Numbered from the stretch's first letter, positions 1 through 9,934 are shown. The stretch is 64,000 nucleotides of DNA from Halorientalis persicus (GCF_900110215.1 NZ_FOCX01000002.1:281648-345647); one strand, 5' to 3'. Notes: generated by a model not told the origin, from the letters alone. A program made the numbers and translations.

Positions 1-1830
1 TGGGCCTCCCTCTTTACCCAGCGGGCGACCTACTACCGGCAGGAACAGGGCTTTTCACACGACAAGGTCGACATCGCGGTCGTCGTCCAGCAGATGGTCG
101 AAGCCGAGAAGTCGGGCGTGATGTTCACGTCTCACCCCTCGACCGGGGAACGACAGGTCATCATCGAGGCCGCCTGGGGACTCGGTGAGGGCGTCGTCTC
201 CGGGTCGGTCACGCCGGACAACTACGTGATCGACCGGGAAACCGGCGCGGTGACCGACGTGGAGGTCGCCGACAAGAAGACGATGTACTCCAAGGATCCC
301 GAGACCGGTGAGACCAACGAGCGACCCGTCCCGGAGGAAAAGCGCAACGAACGGGTCATCGACGATACCGAGATCGAGCGGCTGGTCGAGCTCGGCGAGC
401 AGGTCGAGGACCACTACGACACTCCACAGGACGTGGAGTGGGCTATCTTCGAGGGCGAAGTGTATATGCTGCAGTCCCGACCGATCACCACGATCTCGGA
501 GGACGGGGAGTCGGCCGCGACCGCCGACGGCTCCGGCGCGGCGGCCACCCAGAAAGACGAGGAGGACGTGCTGCTCTCCGGCCTGGGCGCGAGCCCGGGC
601 ATCGCCTCGGGCGCAGTGCGGATCGTCGACAAGCTCGACCAGCTCGACAAGGTCGGCGAGGGCGACATCATCGTCACCGAGATGACGACGCCGGACATGG
701 TGCCCGCGATGAAACGCGCCGCCGGGATCGTCACCAGCGAGGGTGGGATGACCTCCCACGCCGCCATCGTCGCGCGCGAACTCGGTGCGCCCGCGGTCGT
801 CGGGACCGGCGGGGCGACCGACGCGCTCGAAGACGATCAGCTGGTCACCCTGGACGGTGACAAGGGGACCATCCGCGAGGGCGTCGAGACCGAGGACGAG
901 ACCGAACCCGTCGAGGAGGTCCGACCGCAGGCCCCCGTCAAGCCCATGACGGCGACGGAGGTCAAGGTCAACGTCTCGATTCCCGAAGCGGCCGAGCGTG
1001 CCGCGGCGACCGGTGCCGACGGCGTCGGCCTGCTCCGGATCGAGCACATGATCCTCTCGACGAACAAGACGCCCGAACGCTACATCGAGGATCACGGCGA
1101 AGACGCCTACATCGAGGAGATCGTCGACGGCGTCCGCGGAGTCGCAGACGAGTTCTACCCGCGTCCGGTCCGGGTCCGCACGCTCGACGCGCCGACCGAC
1201 GAGTTCCGCCAGCTGGAAGGTGGCGAGAACGAGCCCGAGGAACACAACCCGATGTTGGGCTACCGGGGCATCCGTCGGAGTCTCGACACGCCGGACGTGT
1301 TCAAACACGAACTCGAAGCCTTCCGGCAACTGTTCGAGATGGGCTACGACAACGTCGAGATCATGTTCCCCCTCGTCAACGACGCCGAGGACGTGCTACG
1401 GGCCAAGGGCCTCATGGAGGAGGCCGGCATCGACCCCGAGAAACGCTCCTGGGGTGTCATGATAGAGACGCCCGCCGCGGCCCTGGGCGTCGAGAAGATG
1501 GCCGAAGCCGGCATCGACTTCGCCTCCTTCGGCACGAACGACCTCACACAGTACACGCTCGCCGTCGACCGCAACAACGGGAACGTCGCCGATCGGTTCG
1601 ACGAACTCCACCCTGCCGTTCTCGATCTGATCAGCCAGACCATCGAGACCTGCCGCGACCACGACGTGAACACCTCGATCTGTGGCCAGGCCGGCTCCAA
1701 GCCCCGGATGGTCAAACACCTCGTCAACGAGGGTGCGACCTCCATCTCGGCCAACATCGACGCCGTTCGCGACGTCCAGCACGAAGTCAAGCGCGTCGAG
1801 CAGAAACTCCTGCTCGACTCGGTCCGCTAA
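1..1830 (+). CDS. ppsA: Phosphoenolpyruvate synthase, 5' end outside window
   Basis: The frame is open from base 1, so the start lies upstream. About 609 residues are visible against roughly 760 for the family, so only part of the N-terminal ATP-grasp domain is missing. The enzyme makes phosphoenolpyruvate from pyruvate and ATP (gluconeogenesis, cytoplasm). In order, the visible part shows the end of the ATP-binding domain (GVMFTSHPSTGER, VEWAIFEGEVYMLQSRP), the swivelling phosphohistidine domain with the catalytic His in GGMTSHAAIVARELG near base 757, and the PEP/pyruvate barrel with GTNDLTQYTLAVDRN and the C-terminal catalytic Cys in CGQAGSKP. The SDR gene downstream is convergent. The assignment is firm. 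Confidence 0.96.
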   Translation, partial: WASLFTQRATYYRQEQGFSHDKVDIAVVVQQMVEAEKSGVMFTSHPSTGERQVIIEAAWGLGEGVVSGSVTPDNYVIDRETGAVTDVEVADKKTMYSKDPETGETNERPVPEEKRNERVIDDTEIERLVELGEQVEDHYDTPQDVEWAIFEGEVYMLQSRPITTISEDGESAATADGSGAAATQKDEEDVLLSGLGASPGIASGAVRIVDKLDQLDKVGEGDIIVTEMTTPDMVPAMKRAAGIVTSEGGMTSHAAIVARELGAPAVVGTGGATDALEDDQLVTLDGDKGTIREGVETEDETEPVEEVRPQAPVKPMTATEVKVNVSIPEAAERAAATGADGVGLLRIEHMILSTNKTPERYIEDHGEDAYIEEIVDGVRGVADEFYPRPVRVRTLDAPTDEFRQLEGGENEPEEHNPMLGYRGIRRSLDTPDVFKHELEAFRQLFEMGYDNVEIMFPLVNDAEDVLRAKGLMEEAGIDPEKRSWGVMIETPAAALGVEKMAEAGIDFASFGTNDLTQYTLAVDRNNGNVADRFDELHPAVLDLISQTIETCRDHDVNTSICGQAGSKPRMVKHLVNEGATSISANIDAVRDVQHEVKRVEQKLLLDSVR

Positions 1831-1855
1831 CCAGCCAGGGACTGTTTTCGCCGTC

Positions 1856-2599
1856 TTACCGCCCGAACATCTCGAACTTGTCCCGCCGGTAGAGGTCGAT
1901 CTCCGCGGCCATCGAGGGCGACTGTCTGGCCGCGAAGGCGATGGCCTCGGCAATCTCGGCCGGTTCGCTGGCCTCGCCCTCGTCGAACCGTTCTTTGAAC
2001 GGCGTGCCTTCCTCGTAGCCGAACTCCGTTCGGACCTCGGCGGGGTTGACGACGGTCACGGCGAAGTCGTCGCCGACCTGCGCGGAGAGGCTCTTGGCGA
2101 ACCCGCGGGTCCACCACTTGCTCGCGGCGTAGACGGGGTTGGACGGACGCGGGTACTCGCCGGCGAAACTCCCGAGGAAGACCATCGTCCCGCTCGATTC
2201 CCGGAGGTGCGGGATGGCGGCGCGGGCGGCGAAGAACATCCCGTCGACGTTCGTGTCCATCATCGTCCGGTACTGGTCCGTGCTCATGTCCTCGATGGGG
2301 CCGCCGCGGGCGAGGCCGGCGTTGTTGACCAGTACGTCGAGGCCGCCGAACTCCTCGACCGTGGCGTCGATGAGGGCCGCCACGGCGTCTTCGTCGGTCA
2401 CGTCGGTCGGGACGACCAGCGCGGCGGTGTCGTACTCCTCGCGGACGGTCGCGGCGAGGTCTTCGAGCCTGTCCTCGCTCCGGGCCGCGAGGACGACGTT
2501 GGCACCCTCGCGGGCGAGCGCGTGAGCGGTCGCACGGCCGATGCCCGCGCTCGCGCCGGTGACGACCGCGGTGTCGCCGTCGAGTGAACTCCGTCGCAT
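1856..2599 (-). CDS. Short-chain dehydrogenase/reductase (SDR)
   Basis: This 247-aa protein is a classical cytoplasmic SDR oxidoreductase. The Rossmann cofactor motif [10 protein letters not shown] is near residue 15, NNAGLARGG follows in the middle, and the catalytic Tyr/Lys lie in YAASKW near residue 160. An arginine-rich segment after the first strand ([10 protein letters not shown]) suggests NADP(H) preference, which is inference. The substrate cannot be read from sequence. The gene converges on ppsA and is divergent from the decarboxylase gene at 2725, with which it shares the intergenic region. Confidence 0.9.
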   Translation of the reverse strand: MRRSSLDGDTAVVTGASAGIGRATAHALAREGANVVLAARSEDRLEDLAATVREEYDTAALVVPTDVTDEDAVAALIDATVEEFGGLDVLVNNAGLARGGPIEDMSTDQYRTMMDTNVDGMFFAARAAIPHLRESSGTMVFLGSFAGEYPRPSNPVYAASKWWTRGFAKSLSAQVGDDFAVTVVNPAEVRTEFGYEEGTPFKERFDEGEASEPAEIAEAIAFAARQSPSMAAEIDLYRRDKFEMFGR

Positions 2600-2724
2600 C
2601 GCCCCCGGCTACGACGGGGCAGTTGTTAACCGTTCGTGCCGTCGCGGTGAACAGCGTATATACTGCGGTGGTGGGCAGTGAACAGAGCGCAACCCCTAAG
2701 CCGGTGCCATCACTTGGATGGAGT

Positions 2725-3777
2725 ATGCAGCGGGTCGAACCGCAGGACTTCAGCCGCGTTCTCTCCTCGATGTGTACCAAGCCACATCCAGCGGCCCGCG
2801 AGGCCGCCGAGGAGTTTCTGGCGACGAATCCCGGCGACCCGGGCACCTACGAGACGGTCTCGGAACTGGAGAACGAGGCCGTCGAGATGCTCGGGACGGT
2901 CACCGGCCTGCCCAATCCCGCGGGGTACGTTACCTCCGGCGGGACGGAAGCCAACATCCAGGCGGTTCGCATCGCCCGCAACCGGGCCGACACCGACCGG
3001 CCGAACATGGTCGCGCCCGACAGCGCCCACTTCTCCTTTAACAAGGCCGCGGACATCCTCAACGTCGAGTTGCGGACGGCCCCAACCGACGACGACCACC
3101 GCGCCGACCCGGAGGCCGTCGCCCGGGCCGTCGACGAGGACACAGTCGTCGTGGTCGGCGTCGCCGGCTCCACCGAGTACGGCCGCGTCGATCCCATCCC
3201 GGAACTGGCCGAGCTGGCCAACGAGGTCGACGCACTCTGTCACGTCGACGCCGCCTGGGGCGGGTTCGTCCTGCCCTTCACCGACCACCGGTGGCACTTC
3301 GGCCACGCGGACATCGACACGATGACCATCGACCCGCACAAGATGGGCCAGGCCGCCATCCCCTCGGGCGGGCTGGTCACCCACTCGAAGTCCCTGCTGG
3401 ACGAACTCGCCGTCGAGACGCCGTATCTGGAGTCCAAATCCCAGGCGACGTTGACCGGGACCCGGAGCGGTGCGGGCGTCGCCAGCGCCGTCGCCGCGAT
3501 GGACGCGTTATGGCCCGTCGGCTACCGCGAGCAGTACCACGAGTCGATGGACAACGCCGAGTGGCTGGCCGACCGCCTGGCCGCCCGGGGTCACGAGGTG
3601 GTCGAACCGGAACTTCCCATCGTCGCCGCCGATATGTCGATGCCCGTCACGGAGGACCTGCGCCGCCGGGGCTGGCGGGTCACCAAGACCGGGGCAGGCG
3701 AGATGCGGGTGGTCTGTATGCCCCACGTCACCCGGTCGATGCTCCGGTCGTTCGTGGCCGAACTCGACTGGTTCTGA
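2725..3777 (+). CDS. mfnA: L-tyrosine/L-aspartate decarboxylase (MfnA type)
   Basis: A 350-aa PLP-dependent group II decarboxylase. The lysine that binds PLP is in [16 protein letters not shown], preceded by [13 protein letters not shown] and [13 protein letters not shown]. In archaea this family makes tyramine for methanofuran, or beta-alanine from aspartate for coenzyme A. In a halophile without methanogenesis the aspartate/beta-alanine role is more likely (inference). The frame stays open upstream to 2584, but the ATG at 2725 gives the usual family length and the expected N-terminus [21 protein letters not shown]-like stretch (gtatatact) lies further upstream, near 2655. Confidence 0.9.
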   Translation: MQRVEPQDFSRVLSSMCTKPHPAAREAAEEFLATNPGDPGTYETVSELENEAVEMLGTVTGLPNPAGYVTSGGTEANIQAVRIARNRADTDRPNMVAPDSAHFSFNKAADILNVELRTAPTDDDHRADPEAVARAVDEDTVVVVGVAGSTEYGRVDPIPELAELANEVDALCHVDAAWGGFVLPFTDHRWHFGHADIDTMTIDPHKMGQAAIPSGGLVTHSKSLLDELAVETPYLESKSQATLTGTRSGAGVASAVAAMDALWPVGYREQYHESMDNAEWLADRLAARGHEVVEPELPIVAADMSMPVTEDLRRRGWRVTKTGAGEMRVVCMPHVTRSMLRSFVAELDWF

Positions 3778-3869
3778 CGGGCCGGCGACAGAGTCGGCGC
3801 GACCGGTTCCGGAGGTCTCTGTAGTACAAATATGAAAGCTTACAGCACCAGCACAAAAATCAGGACGTA

Positions 3870-4421
3870 GTGCCCGCCGTGACGCTTGCAGTCCTGGAGT
3901 GGTTCCTCCAGTTCGAGGTCGTCGAGGGAGCGGTCCGGACGGCCACCGGTCCGGCAGGGCTGGGTATCATCGCCGTCTACTCGTTTCTGATCGCGTTCGT
4001 ACTCCCCTTGCCCAGCGAGGTCGTCCTCGCGGCACCGCTCGATCTCGGCCTTCCCTACTGGGGGACGCTGGGCGTCATCGTCCTCGTCAGCGGTCTCGGG
4101 AAGGCCGCCGGGAGCGTCTTCGCCTTCCACATCGGACAGGAAGTCAAAGACTCCGGACCGGTCATCCGCTTTCTGCGGCGCTCGCGGTTCGACGTAGTGG
4201 AGTGGTCCGAAAGCAAAACCGTCGAAATCGCCCAGAAGTGGGGGTACATCGGGCTGGCGCTCGCGCTCTGTGTGCCCGGGTTTCCCGACACCATCTCGAT
4301 CTACGCGTTCACCGTTCTCGAGGAGGACTACTACAAGTTCGCGCTGGCGACCTTCGCCGGGAGTGTCGGCCGACTGCTCGTGACCATCTCGTTTGGAGTC
4401 GCCGCGTTCGCGATCATCTAG
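3870..4421 (+). CDS. YqaA/DedA-like (VTT domain) membrane protein
   Basis: A 183-aa integral membrane protein with about four hydrophobic segments. The central region has PLPSEVVLAAPLDLGLPYW, a glycine-rich GLGKAAGSVFAFHIGQ, and LALCVPGFPDTISIYAF, which match the VTT/SNARE-associated (DedA, YqaA) family of reentrant-loop transporters or flippases. The substrate is unknown. The start is GTG at 3870; a second GTG at 3879 is also possible. The preceding bases (aatatgaaagcttacag) are AT-rich and could hold the promoter. Confidence 0.75.
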   Translation: MPAVTLAVLEWFLQFEVVEGAVRTATGPAGLGIIAVYSFLIAFVLPLPSEVVLAAPLDLGLPYWGTLGVIVLVSGLGKAAGSVFAFHIGQEVKDSGPVIRFLRRSRFDVVEWSESKTVEIAQKWGYIGLALALCVPGFPDTISIYAFTVLEEDYYKFALATFAGSVGRLLVTISFGVAAFAII

Positions 4422-4489
4422 TTTGGTTCGTGTCGAAACGACCGAAAGCTATTCGATGGTTCCGACGAAAGTTCGGGGTAGATCGCGGG

Positions 4490-5071
4490 ATGGCATCACA
4501 GCCCACAACCCAGTCGGTCCGGGACCGTCAGCGGGCGCTCGTGCTGGCGTCGTCGGCCGACGTGGCGGCGGACGACCTCTGTGTCGACCTGCTTTCGGGT
4601 GACAGCCCCGAGCGCCAGCGCGTGCTGTCGCTGTCGTACACGCGCCGACCGACCCGGATCGTCGATCACTGGCGGGCGGCCCACGACTCCTTGCCGGCGT
4701 CGATGGCCATCGTCTGCCCGGAGTCACACGCCGACCGAGAGCCGCCGGACGGTGTCCACACGACACACGTCCCGGCCAGCGACCTCACGGGCGCGAGCAT
4801 CGCCGTCTCGCGGTATCTGGACCGCTGGGACGGCGACGCGCCCATCACGGTCTGTCTGAACTCGCTCACGTCACTGCTCCGGGACGCCGACCGAGACCGG
4901 GTGTTTCGCTTTCTGCACACGCTCACCAGTCGGTGTCTGGCGGTCGACGCGTCCGTCCACGCCCACCTCGACCCCGCGACACAGGACGAGCAGACGGTCG
5001 CGACGATCGCGACGTTGTTCGACAGCATCGTCCGCCGCGAGGACGGCGAGGGCTGGACCGTCGAGCAGTAG
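4490..5071 (+). CDS. Haloarchaeal RecA-fold-like protein (DUF7504-like)
   Basis: A 193-aa soluble protein. The sequence reads as a degenerate RecA/KaiC-type domain without a Walker A loop: an early strand RALVLASSADVAADDLC, a middle strand SMAIVCPESH, a Walker-B-like strand APITVCLNSLTSLLRDADRDRVFRFLHTL, and late strands around RCLAVDASVHAHLD. Such proteins are common in haloarchaea near signalling or chromosome-partitioning genes, but no function is established. I chose the ATG at 4490 because acidic, high-GC3 coding begins there, although the frame is open further upstream. The family name is from memory. Confidence 0.6.
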   Translation: MASQPTTQSVRDRQRALVLASSADVAADDLCVDLLSGDSPERQRVLSLSYTRRPTRIVDHWRAAHDSLPASMAIVCPESHADREPPDGVHTTHVPASDLTGASIAVSRYLDRWDGDAPITVCLNSLTSLLRDADRDRVFRFLHTLTSRCLAVDASVHAHLDPATQDEQTVATIATLFDSIVRREDGEGWTVEQ

Positions 5072-5125
5072 CGACCCCGCCCGCGAACCGGCGGGTTTTA
5101 GGCCGTTTGTCGGGACCGTAGGGAT

Positions 5126-7213
5126 ATGAGCCACGAGGAGTTCCCCACCGACAATCCCGCGGTGGTGACGGTCGGGTTGCCCTACGCCAACGGCGACCTG
5201 CACGTCGGCCACCTCCGGGGCTACGTCACCGGCGATACGGCCGCCCGCGCGCTCCGGCGCGTCGGCCAGCAGACCGCCTTCGTCTGCGGGTCGGATATGC
5301 ACGGGACACCCATCGCCGTCAACGCCGCCGAGGAAGGCGTCTCACCCGAGGCGTTCGCGATGGAGTACCACGAGGAGTACGCCGAGACCTTCCCGAAGTT
5401 CAACGTCGAGTTCGACAACTACGGGCACACCCACGACGAGACGAACGTCGAGACGACCCGGGAGTTCGTCCGCTCGTGGATCGACGACGACCACGTCGTC
5501 GAGAAGGAGATTCAGGTCGCCTACGACCCCGACGCCGACCAGTGGCTCCCGGACCGACTGGTCGAGGGGACCTGTCCCTACTGTGGCGAACACGCCCGCG
5601 GCGACGAGTGCGACGAGGGCTGTCAACGCCACCTCGAACCCGGGGAGGTCGAAGACCCCGTCTCGACGCTCACCGGCAACCCCGCCGAGTACCGCGAGCG
5701 CGAGCACAAGTTCCTGCGCCTCTCTCACTTCCAGGACTACCTGCAGGACTTTATCGACCGGATGGAGGGCACCGACAACGCCAAAAACCAGCCCCGCGAG
5801 TGGATCGAGGGCGAGTTGCAGGATCTCTGTATCACACGCGACATGGACTGGGGGATCGACTACCCAGGTGACGACGAGGAGGCCGAGGATCTGGTCCTCT
5901 ACGTCTGGGTCGACGCCCCCATCGAGTACGTCTCCTCGACCAAACAGTACACCGAGCGGGTGGGTGCCGAGGAGTACGACTGGGAGGAGGTCTGGACGGT
6001 CGAGGACGAGGCCGAACTCACCGGCGAGGACAACGGCGAGATCGTCCACGTGATCGGGCGGGACATCATCCAGCACCACGCCGTCTTCTGGCCCGCCATG
6101 CTCCGGGGCGCGGGCTACAACGAGCCCCGGGCGATCCTGGCGACGGGCTTCGTCGGCATCGACGGAAAGGCCCTCTCCACGTCGCGTAATCGCGCAGTCT
6201 GGGCCGACGAGTACCTCGACGAGGGGTTCCACCCCGACCTGTTCCGCTACTACATGATCGACGGGAGCGGGATGGAGACCGACGTGGACTTCTCCTGGGA
6301 CCGCTTCGCCGAGCGGGTGAATGGCGAGCTCGTGGGGAACCTCGGGAACTTCGCGTACCGATCCTTGCTGTTCGCCCACCGCAACTTCGACGGGACGCCC
6401 GATACCGAGGTCAGCGACGACGTGCGCGACCGCATCGAGACGGCCATCGACGAGTTCGAGGCGGCGCTGAACGACTACCGCATCCGCGACGTGGGCGCGG
6501 CCGCAGTCGAACTCGCGGACTTCGGCAACGAGTACATCCAGCGCAACGAGCCCTGGAAGCTCACCGACGACGACCCCGAGGAAGCCGCCCAGGTCATCCG
6601 GGACTGCGTGCAACTCGCGAAGGCCTGTGCCGTGTTGATGCAGCCGGTGATGCCGGGGAAGGCCGCCGACCTCTGGGACCAGCTCGGCGAGGACGGCTCC
6701 GTCCACGAGGCGAGTCTGGACGACGCGCTGGTCGCGCCGCCGGCCGAATTCGGTGAGCCCGACGAGCTGTTCGCCAAGATCGAGGACGAGCGCATCGAGG
6801 AGTTGAACGAGAAACTGCAGGAACGGGTCGAGGAAGCGACCGAGGACGAGGACGACGACGAGTCCGCGGCCGCCGACATCGAAGCGCTGGCCGACGAGCG
6901 GATCGGCTTCGAGGACTTCGGCGACCTCGATATGCGGGTCGGGCAAATCGAGGTGGCCGAGCCCATCGAGGGCGCGGACGACCTCGCGCGGCTGGAGGTC
7001 GACATCGGCGTCGAGACCAGACAGGTCGTCGCCGGCATCAAACAGCTCCACGACCTCGACGAACTGCCGGGCGAGCGGTGTATCCTGCTGGCGAACATGG
7101 AGAAAGCGGAGCTGTTCGGCGTCGAGTCCAACGGGATGATCCTGGCGGCCGGCGACGAGGCCGACCTGTTGACGACCCACGGCGACGCACCGCTTGGCTC
7201 GAAGGTTCAGTAG
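5126..7213 (+). CDS. metG: Methionyl-tRNA synthetase
   Basis: A 695-aa class I synthetase that charges tRNA-Met. The HIGH-type motif is HVGH at residues 26-29. A zinc knuckle is visible (CPYCGEHARGDECDEGC, near residue 150). The KMSKS-type loop appears as KALSTSRN near residue 350. Residues about 590-695 form a tRNA-binding OB domain (EMAP-II/Trbp111 type, from DLDMRVGQIEVAEP to the end), so the dimerising C-terminal domain is fused as in many archaea. The linker before it is highly acidic (EATEDEDDDESAA), a halophile hallmark. Confidence 0.97.
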   Translation: MSHEEFPTDNPAVVTVGLPYANGDLHVGHLRGYVTGDTAARALRRVGQQTAFVCGSDMHGTPIAVNAAEEGVSPEAFAMEYHEEYAETFPKFNVEFDNYGHTHDETNVETTREFVRSWIDDDHVVEKEIQVAYDPDADQWLPDRLVEGTCPYCGEHARGDECDEGCQRHLEPGEVEDPVSTLTGNPAEYREREHKFLRLSHFQDYLQDFIDRMEGTDNAKNQPREWIEGELQDLCITRDMDWGIDYPGDDEEAEDLVLYVWVDAPIEYVSSTKQYTERVGAEEYDWEEVWTVEDEAELTGEDNGEIVHVIGRDIIQHHAVFWPAMLRGAGYNEPRAILATGFVGIDGKALSTSRNRAVWADEYLDEGFHPDLFRYYMIDGSGMETDVDFSWDRFAERVNGELVGNLGNFAYRSLLFAHRNFDGTPDTEVSDDVRDRIETAIDEFEAALNDYRIRDVGAAAVELADFGNEYIQRNEPWKLTDDDPEEAAQVIRDCVQLAKACAVLMQPVMPGKAADLWDQLGEDGSVHEASLDDALVAPPAEFGEPDELFAKIEDERIEELNEKLQERVEEATEDEDDDESAAADIEALADERIGFEDFGDLDMRVGQIEVAEPIEGADDLARLEVDIGVETRQVVAGIKQLHDLDELPGERCILLANMEKAELFGVESNGMILAAGDEADLLTTHGDAPLGSKVQ

Positions 7214-7279
7214 CGCGGCCGGGGATCGACCGCGGACGCGGACCGTGTGCTTTTGGTCGTGAGGCCAGTACAGTCGTGT

Positions 7280-7546
7280 ATGTCCGAGGCGGACGACGAG
7301 GGCGGCTGGAAGTTCGAACTCGAGGACCTACCCGAGGAGGACGGCGACGGGTCGGCGAGGACCGACGAGGGCGAGGGCGAGGACGAGGACGAGGACGAGG
7401 ACGGCGAGGAGGGGAACGTCGCCGGGTCGATGGTCCTCGATCAGCCGCTCGAACCGGGATCGCCCTCGATGGAGAACACGGCGTTCGTCCTGCTCGGCGC
7501 GCTGTGTACCGTCCTGTTTTTCATGGCGATCCTGGGACTGATCTGA
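7280..7546 (+). CDS. Small acidic single-pass membrane protein
   Basis: An 88-aa protein. The first 50 residues are dominated by Glu/Asp/Gly with a run of about 13 acidic codons (gag/gac repeats at 7367-7405). A C-terminal hydrophobic segment (TAFVLLGALCTVLFFMAILG) anchors it in the membrane. It sits between metG and nfeD in the same direction. The ATG at 7280 is preferred to an upstream in-frame start at 7247 because the upstream codons lack the acidic bias. I do not recognise a function. Confidence 0.7.
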   Translation: MSEADDEGGWKFELEDLPEEDGDGSARTDEGEGEDEDEDEDGEEGNVAGSMVLDQPLEPGSPSMENTAFVLLGALCTVLFFMAILGLI

Positions 7547-7592
7547 ACCGCCGACCCCGAAGCTTAACCCCGGGGCGGCCCTACCCGCGGGT

Positions 7593-8180
7593 ATGGTATC
7601 CTGGTTGTTCGCACAGGCCTCGGTGCTGGGACAGGACCTGGCCTTGCTCCTCGTGATCGCGGGGGCAGGGCTGGTGATCGCCGAGGCGCTGGCCCCCGGT
7701 GCCCACTTCATCGTCCTGGGCGTCGCCCTCCTGGTCGCCGGCATCGCCGGCCTCCTCTTGCCCACGAGTATCGGCATCTTCGCGCCGCTCGTGCTGGCGG
7801 CGCTGGTACTGGTCGTCGGCGGGCTCACCCTCTACGGGTACCGCCAGTTCGACTTCTACGGCGGGAAGGGGTCGGGCCAGACCAGTTCCTCGGACGACCT
7901 GCGGGGCCAGACCGGCCGCGTCACCGAGCGCGTCACCGAGACCGGCGGCGAGGTGAAACTCGACGAGGGCGGCTTCAACCCCCACTACCGGGCCCGCTCC
8001 GTCGACGGCGAGATCGCCGAAGGGACCGAGATCATCGTCATCGACCCCGGCGGGGGCAACGTCGTCACGGTCGAAGCCATCGAGGACATCGCCGACGACA
8101 TCGACCGCGAACTCGCAGCGGAAGCCCGCAAACGGGAGACCGAGACGGGCGAACCCGACGCGGACCCGGACGCGGCCTGA
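7593..8180 (+). CDS. NfeD-like membrane protein
   Basis: A 195-aa protein of the short NfeD class. Three hydrophobic segments lie in residues 15-85 (DLALLLVIAGAGLVIAEAL, FIVLGVALLVAGIAGLLL, and PLVLAALVLVVGGLTLYGY). They are followed by a soluble OB-fold domain (LRGQTGRVTERV ... EGTEIIVIDPGGGNVVTVEAI). NfeD proteins work with SPFH/stomatin proteins in membrane microdomains, and an SPFH gene lies 575 bp downstream on the same strand. The leaderless start is supported by a TATA-like agcttaacc near 7561-7569, 27 nt before the ATG. No ClpP-type protease domain is present. Confidence 0.88.
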   Translation: MVSWLFAQASVLGQDLALLLVIAGAGLVIAEALAPGAHFIVLGVALLVAGIAGLLLPTSIGIFAPLVLAALVLVVGGLTLYGYRQFDFYGGKGSGQTSSSDDLRGQTGRVTERVTETGGEVKLDEGGFNPHYRARSVDGEIAEGTEIIVIDPGGGNVVTVEAIEDIADDIDRELAAEARKRETETGEPDADPDAA

Positions 8181-8755
8181 CCACGGACAGACGCTCAGTT
8201 TTACCCCCGCGAGATCGACTCGATCCGCCGATCCACAACCGAACCGGACGTATAGTTTTACGATCGCCTTCTTTCTCCGAGGTAATCAGTATGACCAAAC
8301 ACTAATATTCGATATTACTTTCCTTATACCCAATCTTTATTATCCTCCTCGGACATACGTGTAGATGTAATGTTCAGACGACGACGGGCGTACAGGAACG
8401 GGAGACACGCCGCACGTTCGGTCAGTTCCCGTGTGGCGAGAGGGGTCGCCGGCGCTACCGGCACGGGAGGTGGTCGGTGAGGTAGTCACACCCCACAGTG
8501 CGCTGTCAGCGACTACGTGGCTGGTCACCACTGGTGTCAGTGGTTCCGTTGTCCACGAGCGCGGCGAGCTCCCACGTCGGCTCGCCCCGTTCCGGTTTCG
8601 CTCCCCCCAACCCAACCATCACGGAGCCACTTTCCCGACCGTACCGAACCCTTTTGCGTTCCTGTCCGGTGTCGTTCGCGTCCTGTAGTACTGACGAGAC
8701 CACGGGACCCCGTTGGACCGAACCCTTTTCTGTTGTTCGTCCGAAAGTCGAAGTA
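8181..8755 (+). other. 575-bp non-coding gap upstream of the SPFH gene
   Basis: No open frame here has haloarchaeal codon bias. An AT-rich part (8290-8350) probably ends the nfeD transcript. A perfect 7-bp hairpin, accactg/cagtggt with loop gtgt, lies at 8527-8544. The 13-mer accgaaccctttt occurs twice, at 8643-8655 and 8717-8729. The second copy sits 27-39 nt before the SPFH start and fits a BRE/TATA element. The first would start transcription about 75 nt earlier. Confidence 0.6.
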
Positions 8756-9934
8756 ATGTTCCCCGCGACAGTACTACAACTCGGCGGTGGCACCATCAGC
8801 ATCGTCCTGATCTTGGTGTTGATGCTCGCCGTGGTCACCGTCTACCAGATGGTCGAGATCGTCGACGCGACGGAAAAGCGCGCGTTGACCGTCTTCGGTG
8901 AGTACCGCAAACTGCTCGAACCGGGTATCAGCTTCGTCCCGCCGTTCGTCTCGCGAACCCACACGTTCGATATGCGGACGCAGACGCTGGACGTGCCCCG
9001 GCAGGAGGCGATCACCCGCGACAACTCGCCGGTGACCGCCGACGCCGTCGTCTACATCAAGGTGATGGACGCGAAGAAGGCCTACCTCGAAGTCGACGAC
9101 TACAAGCGCGCCGTCTCCAACCTCGCCCAGACCACCCTCCGTGCCGTGCTGGGCGACATGGAACTCGACGACACGCTGAACAAGCGCCAGGAGATCAACG
9201 CGAAGATCCGCCGCGAGCTCGACGAACCGACCGACGAGTGGGGGATCCGCGTCGAGTCCGTCGAGGTCCGCGAGGTCAACCCCTCCCAGGACGTTCAGCA
9301 GGCCATGGAGCAACAGACCTCCGCCGAGCGTCGCCGCCGTGCGATGATCCTCGAAGCGCAGGGTGAACGACGCTCCGCAGTCGAGAAGGCCGAGGGTGAC
9401 AAACAGTCCAACATCATCCGCGCACAGGGTGAAAAGCAGAGCCAGATCCTCGAAGCACAGGGTGACGCGATTTCGACCGTGCTGCGTGCCAAATCCGCCG
9501 AGTCGATGGGCGAACGCGCCGTCATCGAGAAAGGCATGGAGACGCTGGAGAACATCGGCCAGGGCGAGTCGAACACCTTCGTCCTGCCCCAGGAGCTGAC
9601 GTCGATGGTCGGCCGCTACGGCAAGCACCTCTCCGGCAGCGACGTCCAGACCAACGGCGAGGGCACCCTCGACAGTCTGGATTTCGACTCGGAGACCCGC
9701 GAGATGCTCGGGCTCGACAACATCGAGGAGATCCTCGGCCAGATCGACCAGGAGGCCGAGGTCGACGTCGAGGCCATGGAAGAACAGGCCAAAGCCGTCA
9801 AGCAGGGGAACAACCCCGCCGAGATCAAAGATCCCGACGACGTCATCGAGGAGATGGACGACGACTTCGAGACCGGCGGTGGCGGCGGAACGAGCGTCGA
9901 CGGCGACACCGACGGCGAGGGCGACGGCAAGTAG
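8756..9934 (+). CDS. SPFH/Band 7 (stomatin-like) membrane protein
   Basis: A 392-aa protein with an N-terminal membrane anchor (SIVLILVLMLAVVTVYQM, residues about 12-33), a Band 7 domain (ALTVFGEYRKLLEPGISFVPPFVSRTHTFDMRTQTLDVPRQ to about residue 185) and a long alanine/glutamate-rich coiled coil with repeated LEAQGE/RAQGEKQSQ units (about 190-250). The tail is acidic and ends in Gly/Asp repeats. It probably oligomerises into membrane microdomains with the NfeD protein upstream. The start at 8756 is fixed by the conserved anchor and by a promoter 27-39 nt before it, although the frame is open from 8498. Confidence 0.92.
   Translation: MFPATVLQLGGGTISIVLILVLMLAVVTVYQMVEIVDATEKRALTVFGEYRKLLEPGISFVPPFVSRTHTFDMRTQTLDVPRQEAITRDNSPVTADAVVYIKVMDAKKAYLEVDDYKRAVSNLAQTTLRAVLGDMELDDTLNKRQEINAKIRRELDEPTDEWGIRVESVEVREVNPSQDVQQAMEQQTSAERRRRAMILEAQGERRSAVEKAEGDKQSNIIRAQGEKQSQILEAQGDAISTVLRAKSAESMGERAVIEKGMETLENIGQGESNTFVLPQELTSMVGRYGKHLSGSDVQTNGEGTLDSLDFDSETREMLGLDNIEEILGQIDQEAEVDVEAMEEQAKAVKQGNNPAEIKDPDDVIEEMDDDFETGGGGGTSVDGDTDGEGDGK

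Noticed and set aside
55..1329. Long antisense open frame opposite PEP synthase, and similar frames opposite metG, polB2 (13376-15541), copy A (29005-30807) and tadC (36590-39064)
   Set aside because: They are a by-product of high third-position G/C on the coding strand; their proteins are arginine/histidine/proline-rich and not acidic, unlike haloarchaeal proteins.
3778..3869. tRNA or other structured RNA between mfnA and the YqaA-like gene
   Set aside because: No cloverleaf pairing or CCA-adjacent stem could be found in the 92 bp; also no tRNA was found in other gaps.
8431..8688. Small open frames in the 8181-8755 gap
   Set aside because: Composition rich in Arg/Pro/Ser with no acidic bias, no promoter at the right distance, and overlap with promoter-like repeats.
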